In this document: one piece after another, positions 27,483 through 35,382 of the stretch
How positions within the stretch are numbered: position 1 is the stretch's first letter
Layout: every line of letters starts with the position of its first letter
Translations under genes and position numbers: made by a program
Notes under the pieces: generated by a model
Told to the model about the DNA's origin: nothing
What the model saw: the letters and a program-made list of their open reading frames with translations, nothing else
Databases searched by the model: none
From: CAYHZL01 sp964361075
GTDB taxonomy: Bacteria > Bacteroidota > Ignavibacteria > UBA10030 > UBA8401
Direction: 5' to 3'
Assembly: GCA_964361075.1 (NCBI GenBank)
Contig: CAYHZL010000007.1
Location: forward strand, 1-43,376
Length of the DNA: 43,376 bases

Positions 27483-27806
27483 ATGCACGTAAAGAAAAAT
27501 GATCTTGTTGTAGTTATCGCCGGCAATGCGAAAGGCAAAGAAGGCAAAGTGTTGAAAGTATTTCCGATTACCGGACGGGTTATTATTGAAGGTGTGAATC
27601 TTGTAAAACGCCACACACGTCCAAGCCAGCAAAATCCGCAAGGCGGCGTTGTGCAAAAAGAAGCGCCCATTCATGCGTCTAACGTGATGGTAAAAGATGT
27701 GAAGACCGGTGTTGCAACACGTATCGGTTACTCGCGCACAAAAGATGCTGGAACCGGAAAGAAAAAAGTGATGCGTGTTTCCCGCAAAAGCGGAGAGATG
27801 TTTTAA
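27483..27806 (+). CDS. rplX: 50S ribosomal protein L24
   Basis: 107 residues. KOW motif VKKNDLVVVIAGNAKGKEGK at the N-terminus and INLVKRH-like GVNLVKRHTRPSQQNPQGGV. One of the two initiators of 50S assembly. 23 bases after rplN. Confidence 0.96.
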   Translation: MHVKKNDLVVVIAGNAKGKEGKVLKVFPITGRVIIEGVNLVKRHTRPSQQNPQGGVVQKEAPIHASNVMVKDVKTGVATRIGYSRTKDAGTGKKKVMRVSRKSGEMF

Positions 27807-27869
27807 TAACATATTTATCCAATAGCATTACGCGATGAACGTGATGCGCAGTTTTGAAAGAATGTAACA

Positions 27870-28499
27870 ATGGCAAAAGAAACGAAAAGCAAAAAAGGCG
27901 CCGCCGCAAAAGAAAAAAAACATATTGGCGTGCACGAAAAAGGTGTGCCGCCGCGTTTTATCGAAAAATATAAAACTGAAATTGTGCCGGCAATGATGAA
28001 ACGCTTCGAATACAAAAGCGTGATGCAAGTGCCGCGTTTAGAAAAAGTGTGTTTGAATATCGGTGTTGGTCAAGCAACACAAGATGCGAAGCTGCTTGAA
28101 ACTGCGGTTACAGAATTGGAAACCATTGTCGGACAAAAAGCGGCAATCACCAAATCGAAAAAAGCAATTTCAAATTTCAAATTGCGTGAGAATCAAGCGA
28201 TCGGCGCTCGCATTACATTGCGCAGCCGCATGATGTATGAATTTATGGACAGATTAATTTCGCTTGCAATGCCGAACCTTCGCGACTTCCGCGGTGTGTC
28301 CGATAAATCGTTTGATGGACGCGGTAACTATACATTAGGTATTAAAGAACAAATTATCTTCCCGGAAATTGATGCTGATAAAGTTACAAAAATTTCCGGT
28401 ATGGATATTACATTTGTTACGACAGCGAACACTGATCTTGAAGCAATGGAATTATTAAAGATGTTCGGTATGCCTTTTGTAAAACGAGAAGTAAAATAA
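27870..28499 (+). CDS. rplE: 50S ribosomal protein L5 with lysine-rich N-terminal extension
   Basis: 209 residues, against about 180 in most bacteria. The first 28 residues are a Lys/Ala-rich tail (KETKSKKGAAAKEKKHIGV), followed by the normal L5 start PPRFIEKYKTEIVPAMMKR. Conserved PRLEKVCLNIGVG and RDFRGVSDKSFDGRGNYTLG. It binds 5S rRNA and contacts P-site tRNA. The extension has the same frame and codon use, and no better downstream ATG is seen before residue 42. Confidence 0.96.
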   Translation: MAKETKSKKGAAAKEKKHIGVHEKGVPPRFIEKYKTEIVPAMMKRFEYKSVMQVPRLEKVCLNIGVGQATQDAKLLETAVTELETIVGQKAAITKSKKAISNFKLRENQAIGARITLRSRMMYEFMDRLISLAMPNLRDFRGVSDKSFDGRGNYTLGIKEQIIFPEIDADKVTKISGMDITFVTTANTDLEAMELLKMFGMPFVKREVK

Positions 28500-28531
28500 C
28501 ATCGTACATTCTATATAAGGATTGAAGATTC

Positions 28532-28801
28532 ATGGCAAAAAGAAGTTCAATAGCGCGCGAAGAACGACGACAACGAGTAGTCGCAAAGTATGCAGCGCTT
28601 CGCAAAGAGTTAATTGAAAAGGGTGATATGGATGCGGTGCGAAAACTTCCCCGCGACAGCAACCCGAACCGCTTGCACAATCGCTGCAAAATAACCGGAC
28701 GCTCGCGGGCATACTACAGAAAATTCGGCGTGTCGCGCATGATCTTTCGTCAAATGGCACTCGATGGAAAAATTCCCGGTGTAGTAAAAGCAAGTTGGTA
28801 A
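28532..28801 (+). CDS. rpsN: 30S ribosomal protein S14 (long, zinc-free type)
   Basis: 89 residues. The zinc-free (C-) long form: it has RLHNRCKITGRSRAYYRKFG and ends ALDGKIPGVVKASW, lacking the four-cysteine zinc site of the 61-residue form. Its presence argues against Firmicutes or Actinobacteria origin. AAGGATTG-like Shine-Dalgarno upstream. Confidence 0.96.
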   Translation: MAKRSSIAREERRQRVVAKYAALRKELIEKGDMDAVRKLPRDSNPNRLHNRCKITGRSRAYYRKFGVSRMIFRQMALDGKIPGVVKASW

Positions 28802-28832
28802 CGGAAAATATTTTTTAGGAGAAATTGTAACG

Positions 28833-29231
28833 ATGTCACAAAGTTCAGACCCAATTGCCGATTTTCTTACCCGCATTCGTAATGCAATGCGTGCAGGACA
28901 TAAAAAAGTTGATATACCGGCGTCGCGATTAAAAAAAGATATCGCGCGTATTTTGTTCGAACAGAAATTTGTTTCAAATTACACTGTGGTGAACGACGAC
29001 AAGCAAGGTGTTATCCGCATTAATTTGAAATACAGCAACAACGAAAGTGTTATCGAAGGATTGCGCAGAGTAAGCCGCCCCGGTATTCGCCAGTACAAAA
29101 ATTCTGCCGCGTTGCCGCGCGTCAATAACGGATTGGGAATTGCTATCATCTCAACATCGAAAGGTGTAATGACAGATAAGCAAGCGCGCAAAGAAAATAT
29201 TGGCGGCGAAGTATTGTGTCTCGTGTGGTAA
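28833..29231 (+). CDS. rpsH: 30S ribosomal protein S8
   Basis: 132 residues. DPIADFLTRIRNAMRAGHKK start and ISTSKGVMTDKQARKENIGG end, ending VLCLVW. In E. coli S8 represses the spc operon by binding rplE mRNA. No such site was examined in detail. Followed by MITE copy 1, inserted 3 bases after the stop (counting the target duplication). Confidence 0.97.
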   Translation: MSQSSDPIADFLTRIRNAMRAGHKKVDIPASRLKKDIARILFEQKFVSNYTVVNDDKQGVIRINLKYSNNESVIEGLRRVSRPGIRQYKNSAALPRVNNGLGIAIISTSKGVMTDKQARKENIGGEVLCLVW

Positions 29232-29241
29232 TTAAAATTTT

Positions 29242-29383
29242 GTAATTACTCAGTCATGCCATGAGTTTGTCTAATGTTTTGGTGAATGTTGTGGGAATCC
29301 ATCCCTTCGGGACAAGTTTTATTCGCCGCGGCGAATCAAAAAGTAACTCATGGCATGACTTTAAAGGCACGGTGAGTAATTAC
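29242..29383. mobile_element. MITE copy 1 (IS66-type ends) between rpsH and rplF
   Basis: 142 bp. Ends GTAATTACTCA (29242-29252) and TGAGTAATTAC (29373-29383). Flanked by perfect 8-bp direct repeats AAAATTTT (29234-29241 and 29384-29391). Inside is a second perfect 15-bp inverted repeat (29253-29267 with 29345-29359, GTCATGCCATGAGTT) and the 16-bp palindrome ATTCGCCGCGGCGAAT (29321-29336). A 13-base insertion (29360-29372) breaks symmetry on the right. It has no coding capacity. As RNA it would form a long stem within the operon. Confidence 0.88.
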
Positions 29384-29426
29384 AAAATTTTACAAGTGTG
29401 AATTATCAGTTCTTAAGGAGTTTGCA

Positions 29427-29972
29427 GTGTCACGTATAGGAAAAAAACCTGTTGTGATTCCGAAAGGAGTCAAAGTAAATATCAATAATGGTGTCATCAC
29501 TGTTGTTGGCGGAAAAGGTCAACTGAAAGCTAATCTTCATCCAAACATTTCTGTGGAAATGAAAGGCGAGGAAGTGCTTGTTACGAGAAAAAATGATGAA
29601 CGCGAAAATCGTTCCCTTCATGGTTTGTTTCGTGCATTGATTGTAAACATGGTAATCGGAGTTACAGACGGATATACCAGAAAACTTGAATTAATTGGCG
29701 TTGGGTATCGTGCCGAAGTAAAAGGAAAGTCGTTGCAGTTGGCTCTCGGTTTTTCGCACCCGATTGTTTTTCGTGCGCCGGAATCAATTAAAGTTGAAGC
29801 GCCAACACAAACAAGTGTTGTGATTAGCGGAAGCGATAAACAATTAGTTGGATTGGTTGCTGCGAAGATTCGTTCCTTCCGTCCGCCGGAACCGTACAAA
29901 GGCAAAGGCGTTAAATACGAAGGTGAAGTTGTTCGTCGTAAAGCCGGTAAAACTGCTGCAAGCGGTAAGTAA
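29427..29972 (+). CDS. rplF: 50S ribosomal protein L6
   Basis: 181 residues from GTG 29427 (AAGGAG at 29415-29420). N-terminus SRIGKKPVVIPKGVKVNI. The C-terminal signature PPEPYKGKGVKYEGEVVRRK is complete. It binds near the sarcin-ricin loop. Separated from rpsH by MITE copy 1 but with its own strong Shine-Dalgarno. Confidence 0.97.
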   Translation: MSRIGKKPVVIPKGVKVNINNGVITVVGGKGQLKANLHPNISVEMKGEEVLVTRKNDERENRSLHGLFRALIVNMVIGVTDGYTRKLELIGVGYRAEVKGKSLQLALGFSHPIVFRAPESIKVEAPTQTSVVISGSDKQLVGLVAAKIRSFRPPEPYKGKGVKYEGEVVRRKAGKTAASGK

Positions 29973-30034
29973 TGTATTCATGAAATACGAGGCAGTGCGT
30001 TCATTGCTTCGCTTCATTCAAACGAGAAAATGGT

Positions 30035-30403
30035 ATGATTAATAAAAATGCAAGTCTGCGTAGAGCAAAAATAAAAGTACACATCCGTAAAAAAATTCAC
30101 GGAACGACTGAACGTCCACGCTTAACAGTGTATCGTAGTTTGAACCAAATCTACGGACAAATTATTGACGATGTAACGAGAAAGACACTTGTGTCGATCG
30201 GTTCAACATCGAAAGAAGCAAAAGAAGAACTTGCTGCGGCGAAATCGAAAGTCGAACGAAGCGCTGTCATCGGTAAACTTCTTGCAAAGAAAGCGATTGA
30301 AAAAAATATCAACACAGTTGTATTTGATCGTAACGGATATTTATACCACGGTCGCGTGAAAGCATTGGCAGACGGTGCGCGCGAAGGCGGATTGAAATTC
30401 TAA
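30035..30403 (+). CDS. rplR: 50S ribosomal protein L18
   Basis: 122 residues. Arg/Lys-rich start, then ERPRLTVYRSLNQIYGQIID and the C-terminal VVFDRNGYLYHGRVKALADG. Binds 5S rRNA with L5. Only 8 bases separate its stop from the 5' end of tRNA-Gln. Confidence 0.97.
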   Translation: MINKNASLRRAKIKVHIRKKIHGTTERPRLTVYRSLNQIYGQIIDDVTRKTLVSIGSTSKEAKEELAAAKSKVERSAVIGKLLAKKAIEKNINTVVFDRNGYLYHGRVKALADGAREGGLKF

Positions 30404-30411
30404 AGACTGCT

Positions 30412-30482
30412 TGTCGGGTCGTCTAATGGCAGGACAACGCCCTTTGGAGGCGTCTGTAGAGGTTCGACTCCTCTCCCGACAG
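30412..30482 (+). tRNA. tRNA-Gln (anticodon TTG) inside the spc operon
   Basis: 71 bases. Acceptor TGTCGGG pairs with CCCGACA, starting with U1-A72 as is usual for tRNA-Gln. Anticodon stem ACGCC/GGCGT with loop CTTTGGA gives TTG, T-arm AGAGG-TTCGACT-CCTCT, discriminator G. It lies between rplR and rpsE with no visible promoter, so maturation must cut the ribosomal-protein mRNA. Confidence 0.95.
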
Positions 30483-30530
30483 CTAACATTTGTAATAACG
30501 ATTCACTAAAAAAATTATCGAGGTAACCAG

Positions 30531-31034
30531 TTGGCACGAATAAAAGCAAATGAACTTGAGTTGAAAGACAAGCTTGTCCACATCAACCGCGTTGCGAAAG
30601 TAGTAAAAGGCGGACGCCGTTTCAGTTTTAACGCGATTGTTGTTGTCGGCGATGGAAACGGACATGTCGGACTTGGACTTGGCAAGGCGAATGAAGTTGC
30701 TGATGCCATCGCAAAAGGTGTTGACGATGCAAAGAAAAATGTGATTAAAGTTTCGATTATGAATGGAACGGTGCCGCATGAAGTGATTGGAAAATTTGGC
30801 GCAGGCAAAGTGATGTTGAAGCCCGCATCGCCAGGTACCGGATTAATTGCCGGCGGTGGTGTTCGTGCAATTCTTGAAGCTGCCGGAGTAAAAGATGTGT
30901 TGACGAAACAAATGGGTTCTTCCAATCCGCACAATGTGGTGAAAGCAACTCTTGCTGCATTGTTGAAAATGAAAGATGCAAAAGCGACTGCAGAACGACG
31001 CGGCATTTCGCTTCAAGAATTATTTCAAAATTAG
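30531..31034 (+). CDS. rpsE: 30S ribosomal protein S5
   Basis: 167 residues from TTG 30531 (GAGGT upstream). It has HINRVAKVVKGGRRFSFNAI and GTGLIAGGGVRAILEAAGV. Part of the mRNA entry channel. The stop TAG (31032-31034) takes its final G from MITE copy 2. The second copy of the target duplication shows the pre-insertion stop was TAA. Confidence 0.97.
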   Translation: MARIKANELELKDKLVHINRVAKVVKGGRRFSFNAIVVVGDGNGHVGLGLGKANEVADAIAKGVDDAKKNVIKVSIMNGTVPHEVIGKFGAGKVMLKPASPGTGLIAGGGVRAILEAAGVKDVLTKQMGSSNPHNVVKATLAALLKMKDAKATAERRGISLQELFQN

Positions 31035-31176
31035 TAACTACACAGCGAAAACGACCCCACCCTTTATCCCTCCCCTTTTAGGGGAGGGAATTTTCTCCCC
31101 CTGAAAGGGGGAGAATCAAAGAGGGGGTGATTCGCCGCGGCGAACGAATTTATACTTTGCCACGCTGTGTAGTTAC
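31034..31176. mobile_element. MITE copy 2 (IS66-type ends) between rpsE and rpmD
   Basis: 143 bp. Perfect 14-bp ends GTAACTACACAGCG (31034-31047) and CGCTGTGTAGTTAC (31163-31176). Flanked by the 8-bp direct repeat CAAAATTA (31026-31033 and 31177-31184). The interior has two GC-rich hairpins, TCCCTCCCC/GGGGAGGGA (31068-31089) and TTCTCCCCC/GGGGGAGAA (31093-31115), closed by a CCCCACCCTTT / AAAGAGGGGG stem, then the palindrome at 31130-31144. Non-coding. The interior of copy 4 is nearly identical. Confidence 0.92.
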
Positions 31177-31212
31177 CAAAATTAATTCTCACAGAACAAG
31201 TAGAAAAATATT

Positions 31213-31401
31213 ATGGCTGCAAAAAAAATAAAAATTACGCAAACAAAAAGTATCATTAAGACGCTGAAGAAACACAAGCTTACCATCGAAGCGCTTGGGT
31301 TGGGAAGACCGAGTTATACAGTTGTTCATAATGATACTCCGCAAATTCGCGGAATGATTAACGTAGTGCGTCACTTGGTAAAAGTAGAAGACGCACAATA
31401 A
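31213..31401 (+). CDS. rpmD: 50S ribosomal protein L30
   Basis: 62 residues: KIKITQTKSIIKTLKKHKLT, then LGLGRPSYTVVHNDTPQIRG, ending VRHLVKVEDAQ. Downstream of MITE copy 2, so its expression depends on readthrough of that element. No strong Shine-Dalgarno. Confidence 0.95.
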   Translation: MAAKKIKITQTKSIIKTLKKHKLTIEALGLGRPSYTVVHNDTPQIRGMINVVRHLVKVEDAQ

Positions 31402-31466
31402 TTTCAACATGCGAGTTCCGGTTCCGGAGCGATAAGTATGTTACTGAACGATAACAAGGAACATTC

Positions 31467-31958
31467 ATGGCAGATATTTTAAGCAATTTACGATTCGCAA
31501 AAGGTTCGAGAAAAAAAGTAAAACGTATTGGTCGCGGACAAGGTTCGGGACACGGTGGAACTTCAACACGCGGACATAAAGGTCAAGGTTCACGCTCCGG
31601 TTCAGGATTAAAGCGAGGACACGAAGGCGGACAAATGCCGCTTACGCGCCGCCTGCCAAAGTTTGGATTTACAAGTCCGTTTCGCGTTGAGTATGTAGGT
31701 GTCAATGTTGATCAGTTGGAAAAATTAGTTACCAATGGAAAAATTAAAGCCGGAGATGTTATTTCACCGGAGATGCTTTTTACGATTGGCGTAACTTCTA
31801 GCAAGAAAGCGCTTGTGAAGATTTTAGGTAACGGCGAGTTGAAAACAAAATTAACAATTTCTGCTCATAAGTTTAGCAAAACAGCAGTAGAAAAAATTAC
31901 AGCGGCTGGTGGAAGTGCTACGGAAATTCTCACTGAAAAAGTAGTTCCTGCTGAATAA
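31467..31958 (+). CDS. rplO: 50S ribosomal protein L15
   Basis: 163 residues. The N-terminal basic tail is glycine-rich (RIGRGQGSGHGGTSTRGHKG) followed by GHEGGQMPLTRRLPKFGF. Usual position just before secY. AAGGAAC upstream of the ATG. Confidence 0.97.
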   Translation: MADILSNLRFAKGSRKKVKRIGRGQGSGHGGTSTRGHKGQGSRSGSGLKRGHEGGQMPLTRRLPKFGFTSPFRVEYVGVNVDQLEKLVTNGKIKAGDVISPEMLFTIGVTSSKKALVKILGNGELKTKLTISAHKFSKTAVEKITAAGGSATEILTEKVVPAE

Positions 31959-31973
31959 TTCTGATAAACGACC

Positions 31974-33314
31974 ATGAGCAAATTTACTGATAACATTAGA
32001 AATATTTTTAAGATTCAAGAGTTACGCGATCGAGTGTTGTTTACTATCGCATTACTTATTGTTGTCCGCATCGGTGCGCACGTAACATTGCCCGGTATTG
32101 ATGCAAAAGTTCTTGCAGACTCGATGCGAAACCAATCGTCGGATACGCTCTTTGGTTTATACGATCTTTTTGTAGGCGGCGCGTTTAGCAATGCGGCGAT
32201 TTTTGCGTTAGGTATTATGCCGTACATCAGTTCCTCTATTATAATACAATTGCTCGGAGCTGTTGTTCCTTTTTTCCAAAAGTTACAGCACGAAGGAGAA
32301 AATGGACGTAAAAAAATTAATCAATACACGCGCTACGGTACGGTAATCATTTCGGTGTTGCAAGGTTGGGGCGTCACCGTCCGTTTGCAAAGTTTGAATG
32401 CCGGTGGTGTGCCGATTGTGCCTGCTGAAGTACAGGGCGTTTTTTTCGCGCTGAGCACGATTATATTTTTAACCGCCGGAACAATGTTCATGATGTGGCT
32501 TGGCGAGCAGATCACTGATCGCGGTATCGGCAACGGTATTTCGTTGATCATCTTTATCGGTATCATTGCACGATTTCCGAGTGCAATTATGGATGAGTTA
32601 CGAATCGTTGGTTCCGGTGCGCGTCCGATTATTGTTGAGATGATTATTTGGGCAATGATGGTGATGATTGTTGCCGGTGTAGTGTTGGTTACACAAGGCA
32701 CACGTAGAATTCCTGTGCAGTATGCAAAGCGTGTTGTTGGAAGAAAAGTATATGGCGGTGTTACGCAATATATTCCGATGCGCGTGAATACAGCCGGCGT
32801 TATGCCGATTATTTTTGCGCAATCAATTATGTTTATCCCCAGTACAATTTTAACATTTTTCCCTGACAGCGAATTTGTTGGTTCTATCTCAGGATATTTA
32901 GATCATACGTCGTTCACCTATTCATTCTTCTATGGAATGATGATTGTGTTCTTCACGTACTTCTATACTGCAATTGCTTTCAATCCGAAAGATGTTGCGG
33001 AAAACATGCAGAAGCAAGGCGGCTTTATTCCGGGAATTCGTCCGGGAAAACATACGTCCGATTTTATTGATAATATTCTTACAAAAATTACACTGCCCGG
33101 TTCAATATTTTTGGCAATCATTGCAATTCTTCCGACGTTCATGATGAGGTTTGGTCTTACGCCAAGTTTCGCTTCGTTCTTTGGCGGCACAAGTTTGCTT
33201 ATCATTGTCGGTGTTGCGTTGGATACATTACAACAAATTGAATCGCATTTAATGATGCGTCATTATGATGGCTTTATGAAAAGCGGAAAAATTAAAGGCC
33301 GTCTCGGACGGTAA
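31974..33314 (+). CDS. secY: preprotein translocase subunit SecY
   Basis: 446 residues with ten predicted transmembrane helices. Conserved segments include ALGIMPYISSSIIIQLLGAV (helix 2 region), GEQITDRGIGNGISLIIF, and the cytoplasmic loop NMQKQGGFIPGIRPGKHTSD. Pore subunit of the Sec channel with SecE (5929-6111). 15 bases after rplO. Confidence 0.98.
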   Translation: MSKFTDNIRNIFKIQELRDRVLFTIALLIVVRIGAHVTLPGIDAKVLADSMRNQSSDTLFGLYDLFVGGAFSNAAIFALGIMPYISSSIIIQLLGAVVPFFQKLQHEGENGRKKINQYTRYGTVIISVLQGWGVTVRLQSLNAGGVPIVPAEVQGVFFALSTIIFLTAGTMFMMWLGEQITDRGIGNGISLIIFIGIIARFPSAIMDELRIVGSGARPIIVEMIIWAMMVMIVAGVVLVTQGTRRIPVQYAKRVVGRKVYGGVTQYIPMRVNTAGVMPIIFAQSIMFIPSTILTFFPDSEFVGSISGYLDHTSFTYSFFYGMMIVFFTYFYTAIAFNPKDVAENMQKQGGFIPGIRPGKHTSDFIDNILTKITLPGSIFLAIIAILPTFMMRFGLTPSFASFFGGTSLLIIVGVALDTLQQIESHLMMRHYDGFMKSGKIKGRLGR

Positions 33315-33342
33315 GCGATGTCTGAGTGGGGAAGAGAGTTGC

Positions 33343-34110
33343 ATGGCTGCATCAATAAAAACAGAAAAAGAAATTGAACTGATTCGAGAAAGTTGCGTCA
33401 TTGTTGCAGATGTTCTGAAGTTGGTTGGCGTTCATATTCGACCCGGAGTTTCAACCGGCGAGTTAGATAAGTTAGCGGAAGAATATATTCGAAGTTGTGG
33501 TGCGGTGCCGGCATTTAAGGGCTTTGGACATGATAAGCACAATTTATTTCCTGCAACATTGTGCATTTCGATAGATAGTGAAGTTGTGCACGGCATTCCA
33601 GGCAAGCGCGTGCTTCGAGAAGGTGATATAGTTTCGATTGATGTTGGCGCGAAGAAGAACGGATATTTTGGTGATGGAGCGTTCACTTTTGCGGTTGGAA
33701 AAGTTTCGGAAAAGAAACAACGGTTGATGAAGATTACACAAGAAGCGCTGGAAAAAGGTGTTGAGCAGGCGGTAGATGGAAACAGAGTTGGAGATATTGC
33801 TCACGCAGTACAAACGTATGTTGAAGCGGCAGGTTTTTCGGTTGTGCGCGATTTAGTTGGACACGGTGTTGGAAGAGAATTGCATGAAGAACCCTCTGTT
33901 CCAAATTTCGGAAAACAAAAAAGCGGCGCAACGTTGGTTGAAGGAATGACGCTTGCAATTGAGCCGATGGTTAATGCCGGAACATACAAGGTGCATACAG
34001 CAAACGATGGTTGGACAATCTTAACGTACGATGCTGAGCCATCCGCACATTTTGAACATACAGTAGTAGTTCGAAAAGGTAAAGCAGAAGTGTTAACGCA
34101 GTATTCTTAG
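33343..34110 (+). CDS. map: methionine aminopeptidase, type I
   Basis: 255 residues. The pita-bread metalloprotease residues are all visible: HGIPGKRVL (substrate His), SIDVGAKKNGYFGDGAF (two metal Asp), GHGVGRELHEEP (metal His), LAIEPMVN and HFEHTVVV (metal Glu). It removes the initiator Met from new proteins. In place of adk in the E. coli-like order, between secY and infA. Confidence 0.97.
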   Translation: MAASIKTEKEIELIRESCVIVADVLKLVGVHIRPGVSTGELDKLAEEYIRSCGAVPAFKGFGHDKHNLFPATLCISIDSEVVHGIPGKRVLREGDIVSIDVGAKKNGYFGDGAFTFAVGKVSEKKQRLMKITQEALEKGVEQAVDGNRVGDIAHAVQTYVEAAGFSVVRDLVGHGVGRELHEEPSVPNFGKQKSGATLVEGMTLAIEPMVNAGTYKVHTANDGWTILTYDAEPSAHFEHTVVVRKGKAEVLTQYS

Positions 34111-34117
34111 TGCTCGA

Positions 34118-34336
34118 ATGTCGAAACAAGATGCCATAAAAGTTGATGGAACAATAACCGACACGTTGCCGAACGCATGTTTTAAGGTGAAGTTGGAAAA
34201 CGGTCATGAAATTCTTGCACACATTTCCGGCAAAATGAGAATGCACTTTATTAAAATTCTTGCGGGAGACAAAGTTACTGTAGAACTTTCTCCATACGAT
34301 TTAACAAAAGGTAGAATTACATATCGCTACAAGTAA
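34118..34336 (+). CDS. infA: translation initiation factor IF-1
   Basis: 72 residues, invariant length. S1/OB fold: IKVDGTITDTLPNACFKVKL, GHEILAHISGKMRMHFIKIL and SPYDLTKGRITYRYK. Binds the 30S A site during initiation. 7 bases after map. Confidence 0.97.
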   Translation: MSKQDAIKVDGTITDTLPNACFKVKLENGHEILAHISGKMRMHFIKILAGDKVTVELSPYDLTKGRITYRYK

Positions 34337-34367
34337 CAAAGAACAAGCGATGTAAGAAAGGCAAACA

Positions 34368-34481
34368 ATGAAAGTTCGTGCATCAGTAAAAAAATTATGT
34401 GACAACTGCAAAGTTATTCGACGCAAAGGTGTTGTCAGAGTTATTTGTAAAAACCCAAAACATAAGCAACGTCAAGGATAA
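34368..34481 (+). CDS. rpmJ: 50S ribosomal protein L36 (zinc-binding type)
   Basis: 37 residues: MKVRASVKKLCDNCKVIRRK then a second Cys and His (CKNPKHKQRQG). The C-C-C-H set matches the zinc-containing form. GAAAGG upstream of ATG 34368. Typical infA-rpmJ-rpsM order. Confidence 0.95.
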   Translation: MKVRASVKKLCDNCKVIRRKGVVRVICKNPKHKQRQG

Positions 34482-34534
34482 GAGTGTTCTCTTTCCCGTT
34501 GCTTGCCCATGTAAATTTTTAGGAGAAGTAATCA

Positions 34535-34918
34535 GTGGCTCGTATAGCAGGAGTTGACTTACCCAAAAACAAACGTTCCGCAATCGGTTTAACGTATATT
34601 TATGGCATTGGCCGTACAACAGCGAATGCTATTTTAGAAAAAGCCGGTATTGATAAGAACAAGCGTATCGGTGATTTGAATGACGAAGAAGTAAATAAAA
34701 TTCGTACCATCATTCAGTCAGAGTATAAAACCGAAGGCGCGATGCGTGCAGATACGCAAATGAACATCAAGCGATTGATGGATATCGGATCGTACCGCGG
34801 CTTACGACATCGTCGTGGTTTGCCGGCGCGAGGACAACGCACACGCACGAACTCTCGTACACGTAAGGGTAAGAGAAAAACAGTAGCAGGAAAGAAAAAA
34901 GTAGCAGCGAAGAAATAA
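34535..34918 (+). CDS. rpsM: 30S ribosomal protein S13
   Basis: 127 residues from GTG 34535 (AGGAG at 34521-34525). ARIAGVDLPKNKRSAIGLTY start. Conserved YRGLRHRRGLPARGQRTRTN, then a Lys-rich tail of about 15 residues. Head protein contacting P-site tRNA. First gene of the alpha cluster. Confidence 0.97.
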   Translation: MARIAGVDLPKNKRSAIGLTYIYGIGRTTANAILEKAGIDKNKRIGDLNDEEVNKIRTIIQSEYKTEGAMRADTQMNIKRLMDIGSYRGLRHRRGLPARGQRTRTNSRTRKGKRKTVAGKKKVAAKK

Positions 34919-34939
34919 TTAGTTTGAAAGGATCAATAC

Positions 34940-35344
34940 GTGGCTAAAGCACAAGCACCAACCACCGCAGCGGCAAAAAAGAAAAAGAAAATTCACGTTG
35001 ACGTGAACGGTAAAGCGTTCATCAAAGCAACATTTAATAATGTTATCGTAACGCTTACGGACACGTACGGCAACACCATCGCGTGGTCTTCTGCAGGAAA
35101 GAACGGATTCAAAGGTTCGCGAAAAAATACACCGTTTGCGGCGCAAGTTTCCGCAGATGCTGCAGCGAAAGAAGCATTCGATCTCGGACTTCGCAAGGTT
35201 GAAGTGTTTGTGAAAGGACCGGGTTCGGGAAGAGAAGCGGCGATTCGTTCGTTGCAGACTGCCGGTTTGGAAATCACGATCATTCGTGATATTACACCGA
35301 TTCCACACAACGGATGCCGTCCACCAAAACGTCGTAGAGTATAA
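34940..35344 (+). CDS. rpsK: 30S ribosomal protein S11
   Basis: 134 residues from GTG 34940 (AAAGGAT upstream). After an Ala/Lys tail the sequence is canonical: ATFNNVIVTLTDTYGNTIAW and ITPIPHNGCRPPKRRRV. Platform protein near the E site. Confidence 0.97.
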   Translation: MAKAQAPTTAAAKKKKKIHVDVNGKAFIKATFNNVIVTLTDTYGNTIAWSSAGKNGFKGSRKNTPFAAQVSADAAAKEAFDLGLRKVEVFVKGPGSGREAAIRSLQTAGLEITIIRDITPIPHNGCRPPKRRRV

Positions 35345-35382
35345 TCATCGTTATTTATTATTCGTAAAGGAAAGAAAACGCA

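Noticed and set aside
31048..31130. MITE copy 2 hairpins as rho-independent terminators
   Set aside because: No T-run follows either hairpin, and rpmD, rplO and secY downstream must be transcribed.
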